NCBI GenBank assembly: GCA_963556495.2
Contig: OY747707.1
Coordinates: 5,019,001 to 5,083,000 of the forward strand
Source of the DNA: Valencia hispanica
Taxonomy: Eukaryota > Chordata > Actinopteri > Cyprinodontiformes > Valenciidae
Direction of reading: 5' to 3'
Length of the DNA stretch: 64,000 bases
In this document: piece after piece, positions 44,227 through 54,714 of the stretch
Position numbering within the stretch: position 1 is the stretch's first letter
Layout: every line of letters begins with the position of its first letter
Program-made: the position numbers and the translations under genes
The notes under the pieces: model-generated
Database searches by the model: none
The model's input: the letters and a program-made list of their open reading frames with translations, nothing else
Told to the model about the DNA's origin: nothing

Positions 44227-46400
44227 TGGGGCGGTCGTTTGTAAAGTTACACCGTCAAAAATTAACACCAATAATTTGTTTTTGTTTTTTGGGCTGTCAC
44301 AAAAGAGGGAAGTCTTATTTGCGTCATGTCACAGTTTCAAGCTAAATATTTAGTTAAGATGCTAATTGTTTAGCTTGGAAGCTAAATATGTCGCTTATAA
44401 ATTAAATATTGAACCTATAAATTAAAATATTTGGTTTATAAATTAAATATTTAGCATATAATTTAAAAAATATTTAGCTTATAAATTAAATATGTAGCTT
44501 ATAAATTAAATATTTAGCCTATAAATTAAATATTTAGTTAGGAAGGTAAATATTTAGTTAGGAAGCTAAGTGTTTAGCTTGGAAGCTACATATATAGTGT
44601 ATAAATTAAATATTTAGCTTATAAATGAAATATTTAGCTTATAAATGAAATATTTAGCCCATAGATTAAATATTTAGCGTATAAATTAAATATTTAGCCT
44701 ATAAATTAAATATTTAGTTAGGAAGCTAATTGTTTAGCTTGGAAGCTACATATATAGCGTATAAATTAAATATTTAGCTTATAAATTAAATATTTAGCCT
44801 ATAAATTAAATATTTAGCATATAATTTAAAAAGTATTTAGCTTATAAATTAAATATTTAGCCTATAAATTAAATATTTAGTTAGAAAGGTAAATATTTAG
44901 TTAGGAAGCTAATTGTTTAGCTTGGAAGCTACATGTATAGCGTATAAATTAAATATTTAGCTTATAAATTAAATATTTAGCCTATAAATTAAATATTTAG
45001 CTAATAAATTAAATATTTAGCCTATAAATTAAATATTTAGTTAGGAAGGTAAATATTTAGTTAGGAAGCTAAGTGTTTAGCTTGGAAGCTACATATATAG
45101 CGTATAAATTAAATATTTAGCTTATAAATGAAATATTTAGCTTATAAATGAAATATTTAGCCCATAGATTAAATATTTAGCGTATAAATTAAATATTTAG
45201 CCTATAAATTAAATATTTAGTCTATAAATTAAATATTTAGCTAGGAAGCTAATTGTTTAGCTTGGAAGCTACATATATAGCGTATAAATTAAATATTTAG
45301 CTTATAAATTAAATATTTAGCCTATAAATTAAATATTTAGCTAATAAATTAAATATTTAGCCTATAAATTAAATATTTAGTTAGGAAGGTAAATATTTAG
45401 TTAGGAAGCTAAGTGTTTAGCTTGGAAGCTACATATATAGCGTATAAATTAAATATTTAGCTTATAAATGAAATATTTAGCTTATAAATTAAATATTTAG
45501 CCCATAGATTAAATATTTAGCGTATAAATTAAATATTTAGCCTATAAATTAAATATTTAGCCTATAAGTTAAATATTTAGTTAGGAAGCTAATTGTTTAG
45601 CTTGGAAGCTACATATATAGCGTATAAATTAAATATTTAGCTTATAAATTAAACATTTAGCCTATAAATTAAATATTTAGCTAATAAATTAAATATTTAG
45701 CCTATAAATTAAATATTTAGTTAGAAAGGTAAATATTTAGTTAGGAAGCTAATTGTTTAGCTTGGAAGCTACATATATAGCGTATAAATTAAATATTTAG
45801 CTTATAAATTAAATATTTAGCCTATAAATTAAATATTTAGCTAATAAATTAAATATTTAGCCTATAAATTAAATATTTAGCCTATAAATTAAATATTTAG
45901 TTAGGAAGGTAAATATTTAGTTAGGAAGCTAATTGTTTAGCTTGGAAGCTTCATATGTAGCGTATAAATTAAATATTTAGCTTATAAATGTAATATTTAG
46001 CCTATAGATTAAATATTTAGCGTATAAATTAAATATTTAGCCTATAAATTAAATATTTAGCCTATAAATTAAATATTTAGTTAGGAAGCTAATTGTTTAG
46101 CTTGGAAGCTACATATTTAGCTAATAAATTAAATATTTAGTTAGAAAGGTAAATATTTAGCAAGGAAGCTAATTGTTTAGCTTCCTTGCTAAATATTTAG
46201 CTCCAAACTAAATATTTTGTTAAGAAGCTAAATATTTAATTAGGAAGCTAAATATTTGGTTTAAGAACTAATATTTAAATGTAAACTGTGACATTTATAA
46301 ATGAATGAATAACATGGTTAAAATATAAACTCCCATTTTCTTTCTCACTCAAATTATTGGTGTTAATCTTTGACTGTGTAAGTTTACAATTGGGACCCCA
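44227..46400. mobile_element. Palindromic-satellite element, copy D (expanded)
   Basis: The left end TGGGGCGGTCGTTTGTAAAG and the reverse complement of the right end (TGGGGTCCCAATTGTAAACT) are the same termini as in copy B. Both continue into AAAATTAACACCAATAATTTG or its counterpart AGATTAACACCAATAATTTG. The right flank is TA (46401-46402); the left flank is TT, so the target duplication is imperfect. The unique core of copy B is absent and the interior is almost wholly satellite. Confidence 0.75.
44340..46225. repeat. 20-bp satellite with 160/180-bp higher-order structure
   Basis: The monomer is 20 bases, of the form NNTATAAATTAAATATTTAG, in almost perfect register for 1.8 kb. A marker monomer beginning CTTGGAAGCT starts at 44578, 44738, 44921, 45081, 45261, 45421, 45601, 45761, 45941 and 46101, spacings of 160, 183, 160, 180, 160, 180, 160, 180 and 160. 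Blocks between markers are of two types: A, with CTTATAAATGAAATATTTAG and CCCATAGATT, and B, with CTAATAAATT. Their order is A B B A B A B B A. The array ends in a palindromic junction at 46150-46199, after which the units run in other forms. Confidence 0.95.
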
Positions 46401-46522
46401 TACCTGGGATGTACCAGTATGAGATTCTGGCCACATGATAACCAAAAACACTGTAATTTACTTTTTACAGTGCTACAGAATCTAAATTTAAACAAAAGTA
46501 TGCAAATATACCATAACATACC

Positions 46523-46780
46523 ATGTTTATTTATATAACACATTTAAAAACAGCATTAGGGCTGGACAAAGTGCTGTACAAAATAAAAAAGTATAAAAAC
46601 ATCAGAAAAGACACAAAGGTAAAGACAAGAGGTAAAGAAGTAAAAATAAAAACCAGCTAAAGGTTGAGCCAACATAGAGGAGAGTCAAGGGGGATTAAAA
46701 GCCAGTGAATAAAAATGTGTTTTCAGACGAGACTTAAAAGTGGTGAGCGATGGGGCCAACCTAATCTGTAGAGTTTAGGT
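46523..46780 (-). mobile_element. LINE 3' end fragment
   Basis: The start CCATGTTTATTTATATAACA, then CAAAGTGCTGTACAAAATAA, is the reverse complement of an L2-type tail (TTGTACAGCACTTTG...ATAAATAAA). The following sequence on the minus strand resembles the degraded C-terminal region (GACTTAAAAGTGGTGAGCGATGG in plus orientation). Confidence 0.45.
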
Positions 46781-47058
46781 GCGCAAACTGAAAAAGCATT
46801 ATATTAAAAATATATTCATATTTTCATGTCTCATGCTTTATTCTTACTTGTGCAATCATTTATATTATTTTAATAAACATTTTAATTTTAATGTGCAAGT
46901 ACAAATATACAGAAAGTGTGGCTGTGTTGATGATAAATGTTTAAAAAATGTGCAAAATTTTGAATATTTCTTAAATCATGAATTAAACAGAATGAACATT
47001 TCTTTTGAATTTCAAATCAGATGATTCATTAAAATTTTTCGGATCGAATTAGAGCTTT

Positions 47059-47244
47059 TTGAGTCATGCCTCCGAAAATAAAACATTGCTAACGACACTG
47101 ACGAAAACATATTGTTTCCTTGACATAGAGCCCCTTTATAATCATAACAGGTGCTATAGATGTGTGGTCGCTGATTGGAAACATAAAAAGGATGGAGTGA
47201 GCGCTCTTACTTTCCCCAGCTTCGATAAAGAAGGGTGTGATTAG
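47059..47244 (+). pseudogene. Possible THAP-domain fragment
   Basis: The C-terminal half of this 61-codon frame reads YRCVVADWKHKKDGVSALTF followed by PSFDKEG. This resembles the start of a THAP domain (C-V-V-x-x-C, then hydrophobic-F-P), but the second cysteine is replaced by Trp and the frame ends soon after. It would be a relic of a THAP-type transposon or gene. The alternative is chance similarity. Confidence 0.25.
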
Positions 47245-47424
47245 TGATATGGTAACCAGGTCAGCACAATCAGGGTAAAAGTGAACATCTGAGGGGAGAT
47301 GAAAATATGAACCCAGAGGAACTAAAACAGGACCTTCATAGGAAATAAGAGTCTAAGTCACAAATCAGAGAGAACAGAAACTACAAAGTAATTAATACCA
47401 TTTTTCAGGTTTTATTCTCTTCTC

Positions 47425-47482
47425 TGTAAGGTGACTGTGGGTTTTTGAAAAGCACCTTTAAATAAATTGTATTATTATTCTG
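47425..47482 (+). mobile_element. LINE/SINE 3' tail fragment
   Basis: GTAAGGTGACTGTGGGTTTT, then TGAAAAGCACCTTTAAATAA and TTGTATTATTATT, is the plus-strand form of the tail at 30755-30835. Confidence 0.55.
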
Positions 47483-47739
47483 TAGTTTATATGTTATGTC
47501 GTAATTTAATAAATATGCTTTAACCAAATATCCCCACCAGCCACCGATGGAGAGATGGTGACTTGAGTGGCACTTTAGTTACAAAATAAAAGACATCAGA
47601 CTTGATAAAAAAAAATACTTCTGAACATCTCTGGTTCACAGATCTTAAAGTTTGGATTTTGTGTGTTTCACATGTAGAATCATTTCCATTTCAAGTTGGC
47701 TTTTACACTTGTTTTTCTTAAATAATGTTTTCCTATGAT

Positions 47740-48080
47740 GATGCTTGAATTACTGGGTTCTAACTACATAGCTGTAAAAAAAAAGGTATTTGCATCCTCA
47801 CATCTTAATGTTTCAGATCATAAAAAAAAGGCTTGTCTCATATTTTTTGCCAGATTGTGTTCTTCTGGGTCAGCAGTGGTTCTGGCTTTGTTGCACAGTC
47901 TCTCTAGACACGTGAAGAGCTTCAGATGTAGTTCTGGCTTCTTCAAGGAGCTCCTGGAGTGATTTTGTTCTACCGGCCACTCCTGAGAAGGTTCTCCACT
48001 GTTCCATGTTTCCTCCATCTGTGGATGATGGTTCTCACTGTGGTTCCCTTTCCTTTCCAAACTGATAGATACCAATGAGT
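47740..48080 (-). mobile_element. Decayed DNA transposon (Tc1-like)
   Basis: The plus strand contains TACCGGCCACTCCTGAGAAGG, GTTCTCCACTGTTCCATGTT, TCCATCTGTGGATGATGG and TCTCACTGTGGTTCC. This is an antisense copy of the helix-turn-helix region of a transposase family common in vertebrate genomes. The minus-strand frame at 47818-48075 (85 codons) is out of the original frame for part of its length. No inverted repeats seen; family assignment tentative. Confidence 0.45.
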
Positions 48081-48497
48081 TTATTTATCATCTGTTAATT
48101 AATATCTTTAAATCGGGCAGAATGTGTTGCTGTTTAAGATCTTTTAGCCTGCTTCCTGTTGCCAGACAGGTTCTTCTTGAGTCATTACTTGGTTCTGCAG
48201 GTCTGACAGTAGATCAGACATGCATCTTTGTCTCATTTCAAATCTGTTTGAAGATCTGAAACGTTTAAGTGTAACTGAAAAGCGACAACAGAAGAAGAAA
48301 TCAGGAATGGTGCAAATACTGGATGTGAACTGAACAAAGGTGTCTTGATAAATGTTAAAGCTAAAACATATATAGTTGCAGCTGCTGCAGGACCCAAATA
48401 ATCTGAAACTCAAGCTTCTACAAGTCTGCCCTCTAGTGGCTCAATTTTTACAAAGTGCTGCTTTAAATTTCAGGCTGAGACCAGAAGTTTGATACCG

Positions 48498-49235
48498 TCA
48501 GGGCTGGCCCAAGGTTGTACGGGGCCTTCAGCAGCATAAGATATGGGGCCCATCGGATAAAATCTGTTTTCACGGGATAGTAAAAGGTAGTAAATTAAAT
48601 GAGCTAAAATTAAGGTTATTTATAGGTGGTACGTAACAAACACCGTTTGACTTGGTAGTAAATTTGTCGTCACCAATTCATTATATTGTAACTTATCCAT
48701 TTACGCTGATTTTTCATTATTATATATATTTTTTAAGTTTAACACAAAAAAAAAACCCTTTCTATGTGTGGACAGGACGGCATGACACGGTCCACCGTTG
48801 GTAGCCTCGCTTGGTTCCGCTGTTTGATCTGCTGTGAGCATGTGTGGTGTCGGGACAATATATTGACATTAGCAAGCGACTGGTAAAGTTTTCCCAACTT
48901 TGTCTCACTGACCCGCATTTAAAGACCGGGAAGCCTTTGGTAAAGTGTGTGCATTAAAACCATAAATGTGACCTGGAACGATGTTACGGTGATCAAATCG
49001 TGACCAGCAGCAGCGGATTCGGCGATTTGCGCACGGTGGGAGCATCTCCATTGTGGCTTTTTTTGGTGCTACACAGAGCAGTGCACCTGCAAACACAAGC
49101 TCAGTTACGAGCACAAGTATTGTGGTCACACCTCAGCGGTAAACTAGTACCACCAGCCCCGCGGCGGCTGCAGCAGACCCGGCGCTCAGGCCCGTCTCCT
49201 CCTCCCCTGTCCATTCGTCTCTTGTCTCCTATCCA
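48498..49235. other. Possible hAT-like element and unassigned sequence
   Basis: CAGGGCTGGCCCAAGGTTGT followed by ACGGGGCC resembles a hAT terminus of the CAGGGCCGGCCC type. No second end is seen. 49000-49230 is GC-richer with frames on both strands and no recognised domain. Confidence 0.3.
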
Positions 49236-49389
49236 GTGGTGGGTAGTAACTAGTTACGTCTACTCACATTTACTTGAGTAACTTTTGAAAAATACTTTTA
49301 GTAGTTATACTACACTGTGGTTTTTACTTTTACTTGAGTAATATTTCTATGAAGTATTGCTATTCTTACTTAATTTCAATTAAAAAATA

Positions 49390-49600
49390 CTTAATTCCTC
49401 CCAGAGAGAAATTAAGTGTTGTTGTAGCTCATATTTAATTTTCTAAGGAGCTATTGTAGATCCTGATGGCTGTAAGCAGGAATGATCTCCTGTAGTCTGT
49501 GTCACACCAAAACTGAAGCAGCCTCTGACCGAAGACACCGTTGTTGTAGGATAGTCCCATTAAGAGGATGCTCAGGGTTGTCCAAAATCTTATTATGTAA
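49390..49600 (-). mobile_element. Rex1-like LINE 3' end
   Basis: CTTAATTCCTCCCAGAGAGA, then AATTAAGTGTTGTTGTAGCT, is the antisense tail region. On the minus strand the codons before it give GLSYNNGVFGQRLLQFW and YRRSFLLTAIRIYNSSLEN, parallel to the copy at 33.5 kb. Confidence 0.65.
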
Positions 49601-49604
49601 TATT

Positions 49605-51726
49605 TTATCTTCTCAGAGTCACATGGTTTTAGACAAGTCTGAATGTGTGTCTCTACCAGAAGAAACGCTGGACAGTTTTGTCCTGGTAGAAGCTGGGACT
49701 CTTGATAAAGTTTTCTCCTCAGTGAGGCCCACCACATGTGTTTTGGACTCGATTCTCACTTCATTTTTTAAGCCATTTTATGAATCTTTTAGGGATGAGA
49801 TTTTAACCTTGATGAATTGCTCCCTTCAGACGGGGGTCTTTCCTGCCGCCTTTAAAGGGGCGAAGTGAAGCCTCTGCTGAAGAAGAGCAATTTAGATTTG
49901 AATGATTTTAATAATTTTAGACCGCTTTCTAACTTAACATTTTTAAGCAAGGTTTTAGAAAAGCTGGTTTAAATTCAACGTAATGATTTTATTAACGCTC
50001 ATAATGTCCTGGAGAAATTTCAATCTGGTTTTAGGGTGAACCACAGCACAGAGACGGCCCTTCTGAAGGTTTTAAATGATTTTAGATTCAACTATGATGC
50101 CCAGAGGGTGACAGTGTTGGTTCTACTGGATCTAAGCGCTGCCTTCGATACAGTGGATCACACTATTCTTTTAACTCGTTTAAAACAGATCGGCCTCTCT
50201 GGTGATGTTCACAAATGGTTCACATCCTATCTCACAGACAGGACTTTTATGGTAAGTTTAGATACCTGCTCCTCTAGGGTTCACAGGATTACATGTGGTG
50301 TGCCCCAGGGTTCAATTTTAGGCCCAGTGCTTTTTAACCTCTACATGCTCCCTCTTGGCAGCGTCATCAGGAGACATGGAGTCAACTTTCACAGTTATGC
50401 TGATGATACACAGCTGCACATCTCCATGTCTCCCGATGACACACAGCCAATGGATGCACTTTCTAACTGCATTTTAGACATCAAATCCTGGATGGCAGAA
50501 AACTTTCTCCAGCTCAACCAGGACAAAACTGAAGTTTTAGTCATCGGTCCTGAGGCTCAGAGAGAGAAACTTTTACCAAAACTACAATCACTGTCTTTTA
50601 ATCCTTCTTTACACGTAAAGAACCTGGGCGTGATTTTTGACTCTGAGCTGACTTTTATCCCTCACATTAAAAATATTACTAAAATAGGTTTTTATCACAT
50701 TAAGAACATCGCCAGAGTCCGCCCCATTCTCTCTCGGGCCAACATGGAGACACTGATGCTTTAATCTCCAGTAGGATTGATTACTGTAATGCCCTGCTTT
50801 CTGGTCTTCCCAAAAAGAGTATATCAGGTTTACAACTCCTACAAAATTCAACAGGACGTGTCCTGATGAAGACCAGGAGACGGGAGAACATTACACCTGT
50901 CTTAGACTCACTGCAGTGGCTCCCTGTGTGTCTTAGGGTCGATTTTAAGGTTCTTTTAATGGTTTTTAAGTGTCTTAATGGTCTTGGGCCTTCTTATCTT
51001 TCAGAACTGCTTTTACCATATGAACCTTGGCGGTCTCTGCGCTCCTCTGGCAACCGTCTCCTTGTCATCCCTAAAGTCAGGACACACACTCATGACTCAC
51101 CTTTTTAGCCTAGCTTTTAATTAATTGATTACTATTTACTGCCTGTTATTTGCTTTTCATGCTTTTATTGATCAGTGTTTTACTACTTGGTCTTGTACTT
51201 ATCTCGTTAATTTAATTTATTTATTAATTTACCTACCTATCGATCTATTTATTTATGTATTTTAACATGTTAGCCTGTTTTACACGGATAAAAAAAAAAC
51301 CCAGCCCTCTGCCCTGGGAGCGGTGGTCAGCTGCAGCTGCCTGGGTGCTCTCCTGGGGGTGCTTGGGTGGAGGTCACAGTCCTGGCCTCCCCTCCTCTGG
51401 ACGCCCTAGGTTGGTGCCTCGGCTGCTGCCTCGGCTGCTGCTGTTGACTCGCTGTTGCTGGGGTAGATGGCTCCCTTAATGGCGTTTCCTTACCCAACCT
51501 GGCTCATCTGTACTCGGCCCAGTGTCCATCCTACTTTCTATTTTAATCTCCTTTTAATGTTGCGCTTTAATGTGTCCGCACATGGGGATAGGATTGGGGG
51601 GAGGGTATTTGTGTGTGTGTGTGTGTGTGTGGGGGATTTTTATTCTGTAAAGCACTTTGAATTGCATTTTTTGAATGAAAAGCGCTTTATAAATAAAGTT
51701 TATTATTATTATTATTATTATTATTA
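49605..51726 (+). mobile_element. L2-clade LINE, best-preserved RT in the window
   Basis: The 242-codon frame at 50036-50764 carries RT motifs in order: motif A VLLDLSAAFDTVDHTILLTR (about residues 30-50), motif B CGVPQGSILGPVLFNLYMLP (about 87-106), catalytic motif C FHSYADDTQLHISMSP with both aspartates, motif D LQLNQDKTEVLVIG, and motif E KNLGVIFDSELTF. Upstream, 49630-49868 encodes the RT N-terminal region (VRPTTCVLDSILTSF) and is separated by stops. Downstream, [18 protein letters not shown] and [18 protein letters not shown] lead to the tail GTAAAGCACTTTGAATTGCA...AAAAGCGCTTTATAAATAAA and an (ATT)n run. The frame is broken in at least three places, so it is inactive, but the RT core is intact. 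Confidence 0.9.
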
Positions 51727-51758
51727 ATGCTCAGTAGTCCACATATGGTCCTGTAATG

Positions 51759-52082
51759 TACAGTGGCTTGCAAAGATATTCAGCCCCCTTGAACCTTTCT
51801 GCATTTTGTCACATTACAGCCACAAACACGAATCAATTTTATTGGAATTCCACGTGAAAGACCAAAACAAAGTGGTGTACACGTGAGAAGTGGAACGAAA
51901 ATCATACATGATTCCGAACATTTTTTACAAATAAATAACTGAAAAGAGGGGTGTGGGTAATTATTCAGCCCCCTGAGTCAATACTTTGTAGAACCACCTT
52001 TTGCTGCCAGTCTTTTAGGGTATGTCTCTACCAGCTTTGCACATCTAGAGATTGAAATTCTTGCTCATTCTTCTTTGGAAAA
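51759..52082 (+). mobile_element. Tc1-like transposon 5' end
   Basis: TACAGTGGCTTGCAAAGATA, then TTCAGCCCCCTTGAACCTTT and later CAGCCCCCTGAGTCAATACT, TTGTAGAACCACCTTTTGCT, is a familiar Tc1-family terminus in fish, with the flanking TA at 51759-51760. It breaks off into LINE sequence at about 52082, so the transposase is lost. Confidence 0.7.
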
Positions 52083-52601
52083 CAGAATCCCACAGAGCTG
52101 CTCTGCACAGGCCTTCAGGACTCTGGGGCTGACACCATCTGGACCTGCAGCCTTGTTCCGGTTCAGTTTCTCCAGCTGCCTCTTCACCTGACTTTTGGAG
52201 ACAGACAAGTGGGAGGCAAAGGGAGTAGCAGCATTTCCTGACTTGGTTGAAGTCAAACTTGTGGAATTAGAAGAGTCCATGGCTGAGGTGAAGGATAAAA
52301 CATCCGAGGTGTTCGGTTCATTGGCTCTGTCCAGACTTCCATCTATACAATCTTTCCTGTCCTTAAAACCTGTGATCTTTCTCATTCCTGACCAGACATC
52401 TCTGATATTGTTCCTCTGTAGTTTGTTGTCCAGCTTCTTCCTGTATGCCTCATTGCTGTCTCTGATCTTGACCTTAAGTTGCTTCTGTAAACTCCTCAGT
52501 AATTCCCTGTCCTCTCCATGTGCTTTGCAAAGAGCCATCCAGTCTGTGGTTGCAAAACAACCCTGCAGGGCTTCTTCAGCTTCCTGTGACCATTTTCTCA
52601 C
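52083..52601 (-). mobile_element. Rex1/CR1-type LINE, region before RT
   Basis: An uninterrupted minus-strand frame gives KWSQEAEEALQGCFATTDWM, then KLDNKLQRNNIRDVWSGMRK ITGFK, then KRQLEKLNRNKAAGPDGVSP followed by RVLKACAEQLCGI. This is the linker and the start of the RT (K-A-x-G-P-D-G-v-x-P-x-x-L-K) of a Rex1/CR1-type LINE. It is cut at both ends, before the catalytic RT motifs. Confidence 0.75.
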
Positions 52602-53194
52602 AGTTTTCTTTGTAACAGGTTGCCTCTGAACAAGTGGTTTATATCACATTTACATTTTAATGGGCATATATGCAGATGAAAAAGGTAGCCTAGTGTGTCC
52701 CAAATGTTGAATGAAAATTAACATTTTTATATAACATTATAATAATTATGGTCTTTCTTTTGGGTGGGGGGTGGCTTAACCTTTATTCTTTAATGTCATT
52801 TTTAAAAATACATTACTTTTACTTTTATACTTTAAGTAGTTTTGAATCCAGTACTTTTTTACTTTTACTTGAGTAAAAAACTTGACTTGATACTTCAACT
52901 TCTACAGCAGTCTTTTTAAACCCTAGTATCTACTTGAGTATTGAATGTGAATACTTTTGACACCTCTGGTATTTACACCATAAATGTTAATTGTGTTTTT
53001 AAACAGTTGCTCTTTTCTACACGAATACATGAAAATAAGAATAAATGAGAATAAGAATAGAAAATAACTTTTAAAAAGTGTATCTCTTTGGCATATTCTA
53101 TTTTAATATTTTAATTTATTCTAATTTTAAGAAACTTACACTTTGACTCCTAAAGAAGTCACTTATATCCAGTTTTCTTTTCTTTGACATCCTT

Positions 53195-53250
53195 CAAATC
53201 CTACAGCACACACACACACACGCACGCACGCAAACAGACACAAACACAAA
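53195..53250. repeat. (CA)n microsatellite
   Basis: CACACACACACACA passes into CGCACGCACGCAAACAGACA. Short, imperfect dinucleotide run. Confidence 0.85.
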
Positions 53251-53535
53251 ATGTAAATAACACCAGTAAAATACATCTAGCCGACGTGACACGGGCAGAA
53301 CAAATGCCAAACGTATTTGGGTTAGAGGCGGGATTTCTACCAGAGACCAGCGACATTTAACCTTTTGAGTGCCATAATCATTGACTAAACACTACGGATA
53401 GCGGTTGTACTGATAGTGACGACACAGTAGCGGCTGAATATTGGTAGGGACGTGTCCCTACCGTCTCTGCCAAATTCTACGCCCTAGTGGAGTGTGGACA
53501 AGAACGTCACTCAAGGTTGCACTTGCCTCTCTAAT

Positions 53536-53764
53536 GCCTTGTCCACACGTAGCTGGGTATCTCACAAAACGAAAATATTTGTCTACGGTTTGACCCGTCA
53601 TCCACACGAAAACCCAGATTTACTGCACCGAAAACAAATCTTTTTAAAAACTCTGGCCAAAGTGAAGATTTGCGTTTTCTCCGTTTTAAGCGTTTGCGTG
53701 TGGACAGAAATAACCGGAGTTGTTGTCTCCGCAACGTCACTTTCCCCGACAAAAATGCTCCGAT
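53536..53764. repeat. MITE-like repeat with GCCTTGTCCACACG end
   Basis: GCCTTGTCCACACGTAGCTGG at the left and repeated 'CACACGAAAACCCAG', TTTGCGTTTTCTCCGTTTTA and GCGTGTGGACAG inside are typical of a fish non-autonomous DNA transposon. The LTR at 53765 is inserted in it; sequence of the same character may resume at 54439. Confidence 0.45.
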
Positions 53765-54433
53765 TGTCATGTTTTGAGGTTAAGGAGGACCCAAATGCAG
53801 CGAATTACAAAATAAGGAGGATTTAATGAAAACAAGGAGCATGAACTTACAGAACTCAGGCAGGTATATAATGCAGCAAACGGGGAAACAGGAACCAGAC
53901 GGGCAACAAGGAAGACAGGGACCAAACAGGAAAGGATGACGACGAACCAGCGAGTTGTGACTGAATGAGAACCGAATATATACGGAGGAGGAGAGTGAAG
54001 AGTGAACATGGAAGGAGCAGGACACCAATTAGTAAAAGCGGTTGCAGCTGAGGGGGATTGAGCAGGTGGAACTGATTAGCAGCTGGGATGGAAGGTAGAA
54101 TGGCTAGGAGACAGAATACTCTAAAGAAATTAGAAAGGATTCTTAAGAAACTATCTAAGGGAAACGTAAGGACACACTGGAGAACAGAAGGAGGAAAATA
54201 AAGAGATAAAGGAAACACAAATGGGAAGGTGGACATAGACAAAGGTGAAAAACATCTACAGAACCCAGCGTGCCAGAAAACAAAAATATAATTACACTGA
54301 ATAAGGAAAACTACTAACTTAAGACACAAACAGGAGGAGCAAAACAAGAGGGCACATTGGGGTAAAAAGGGGAAGAAAACCAAGTGGAAGGAAAAACTCA
54401 AACTTGCCAAACAAAAATCCAAAGACCATGACA
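53765..54433. mobile_element. Solo LTR, 669 bp
   Basis: The ends TGTCATGTTTTGAGG and CAAAGACCATGACA form TGTCATG...CATGACA. The flanks are CCGAT (53760-53764) and CCGAA (54434-54438), a 5-bp target duplication with one mismatch. The interior is purine-rich on the plus strand and non-coding; the 195-codon antisense frame in it is not a gene. Confidence 0.65.
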
Positions 54434-54714
54434 CCGAAATCATTTGTGTGACCTGTGTTTACACTCAGAAACAGCATTAAGGCCTAAAAGATGTATCGGC
54501 TGTCAAAGTGCTTTTTGTTTTCTTGTTTTTACAAGCTCAATTACTGCTCTATGTAGAAGTTAGAACATAGAAAGTTACTCTGAGTGGATAGGATTTGGGG
54601 GAACTACTGCCCCCTACAGGTTTGGCATGTCTATGAATGTGCTTAACAATGCACTTATGTGGTTAGGTGTCGACTGAGATTTTATTGTAAACGAGGTGGT
54701 GAGAAGATTCGTTT

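Larger units (their letters stand above)
46790..47739. other. Intergenic with two small relics
   Basis: Apart from the THAP-like frame at 47059-47244 and the LINE tail at 47425-47482, nothing is recognised. 46779-47024 is an open but very AT-rich frame. Confidence 0.4.
49236..52969. mobile_element. Composite between hAT-type ends with nested LINEs and Tc1
   Basis: The left end CAGTGGTGGGTAGTAACTAG, then TTACTTGAGTAACTTTTGAA, and the reverse complement of the right end (CCAGAGGTGTCAAAAGTATT, then CAATACTCAAGTAGATAC and TTTTACTCAAGTAAAAGTAA) are both of the fish hAT type rich in ACTTGAGTA. They are similar but not identical termini, so they may be two elements rather than one. All sequence between 49390 and 52601 consists of later insertions (Rex1-like, L2, Tc1-like). 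Confidence 0.4.

Noticed and set aside
44340..46225. Regular 20-bp repeats considered as a CRISPR-like array
   Set aside because: The repeats are contiguous without unique spacers, extremely AT-rich, and the context is a vertebrate genome. It is a tandem satellite.
53856..54443. 195-codon minus-strand open frame
   Set aside because: It lies inside a solo LTR, is dominated by F, L, S and P from an antisense purine-rich strand, and has no domain.
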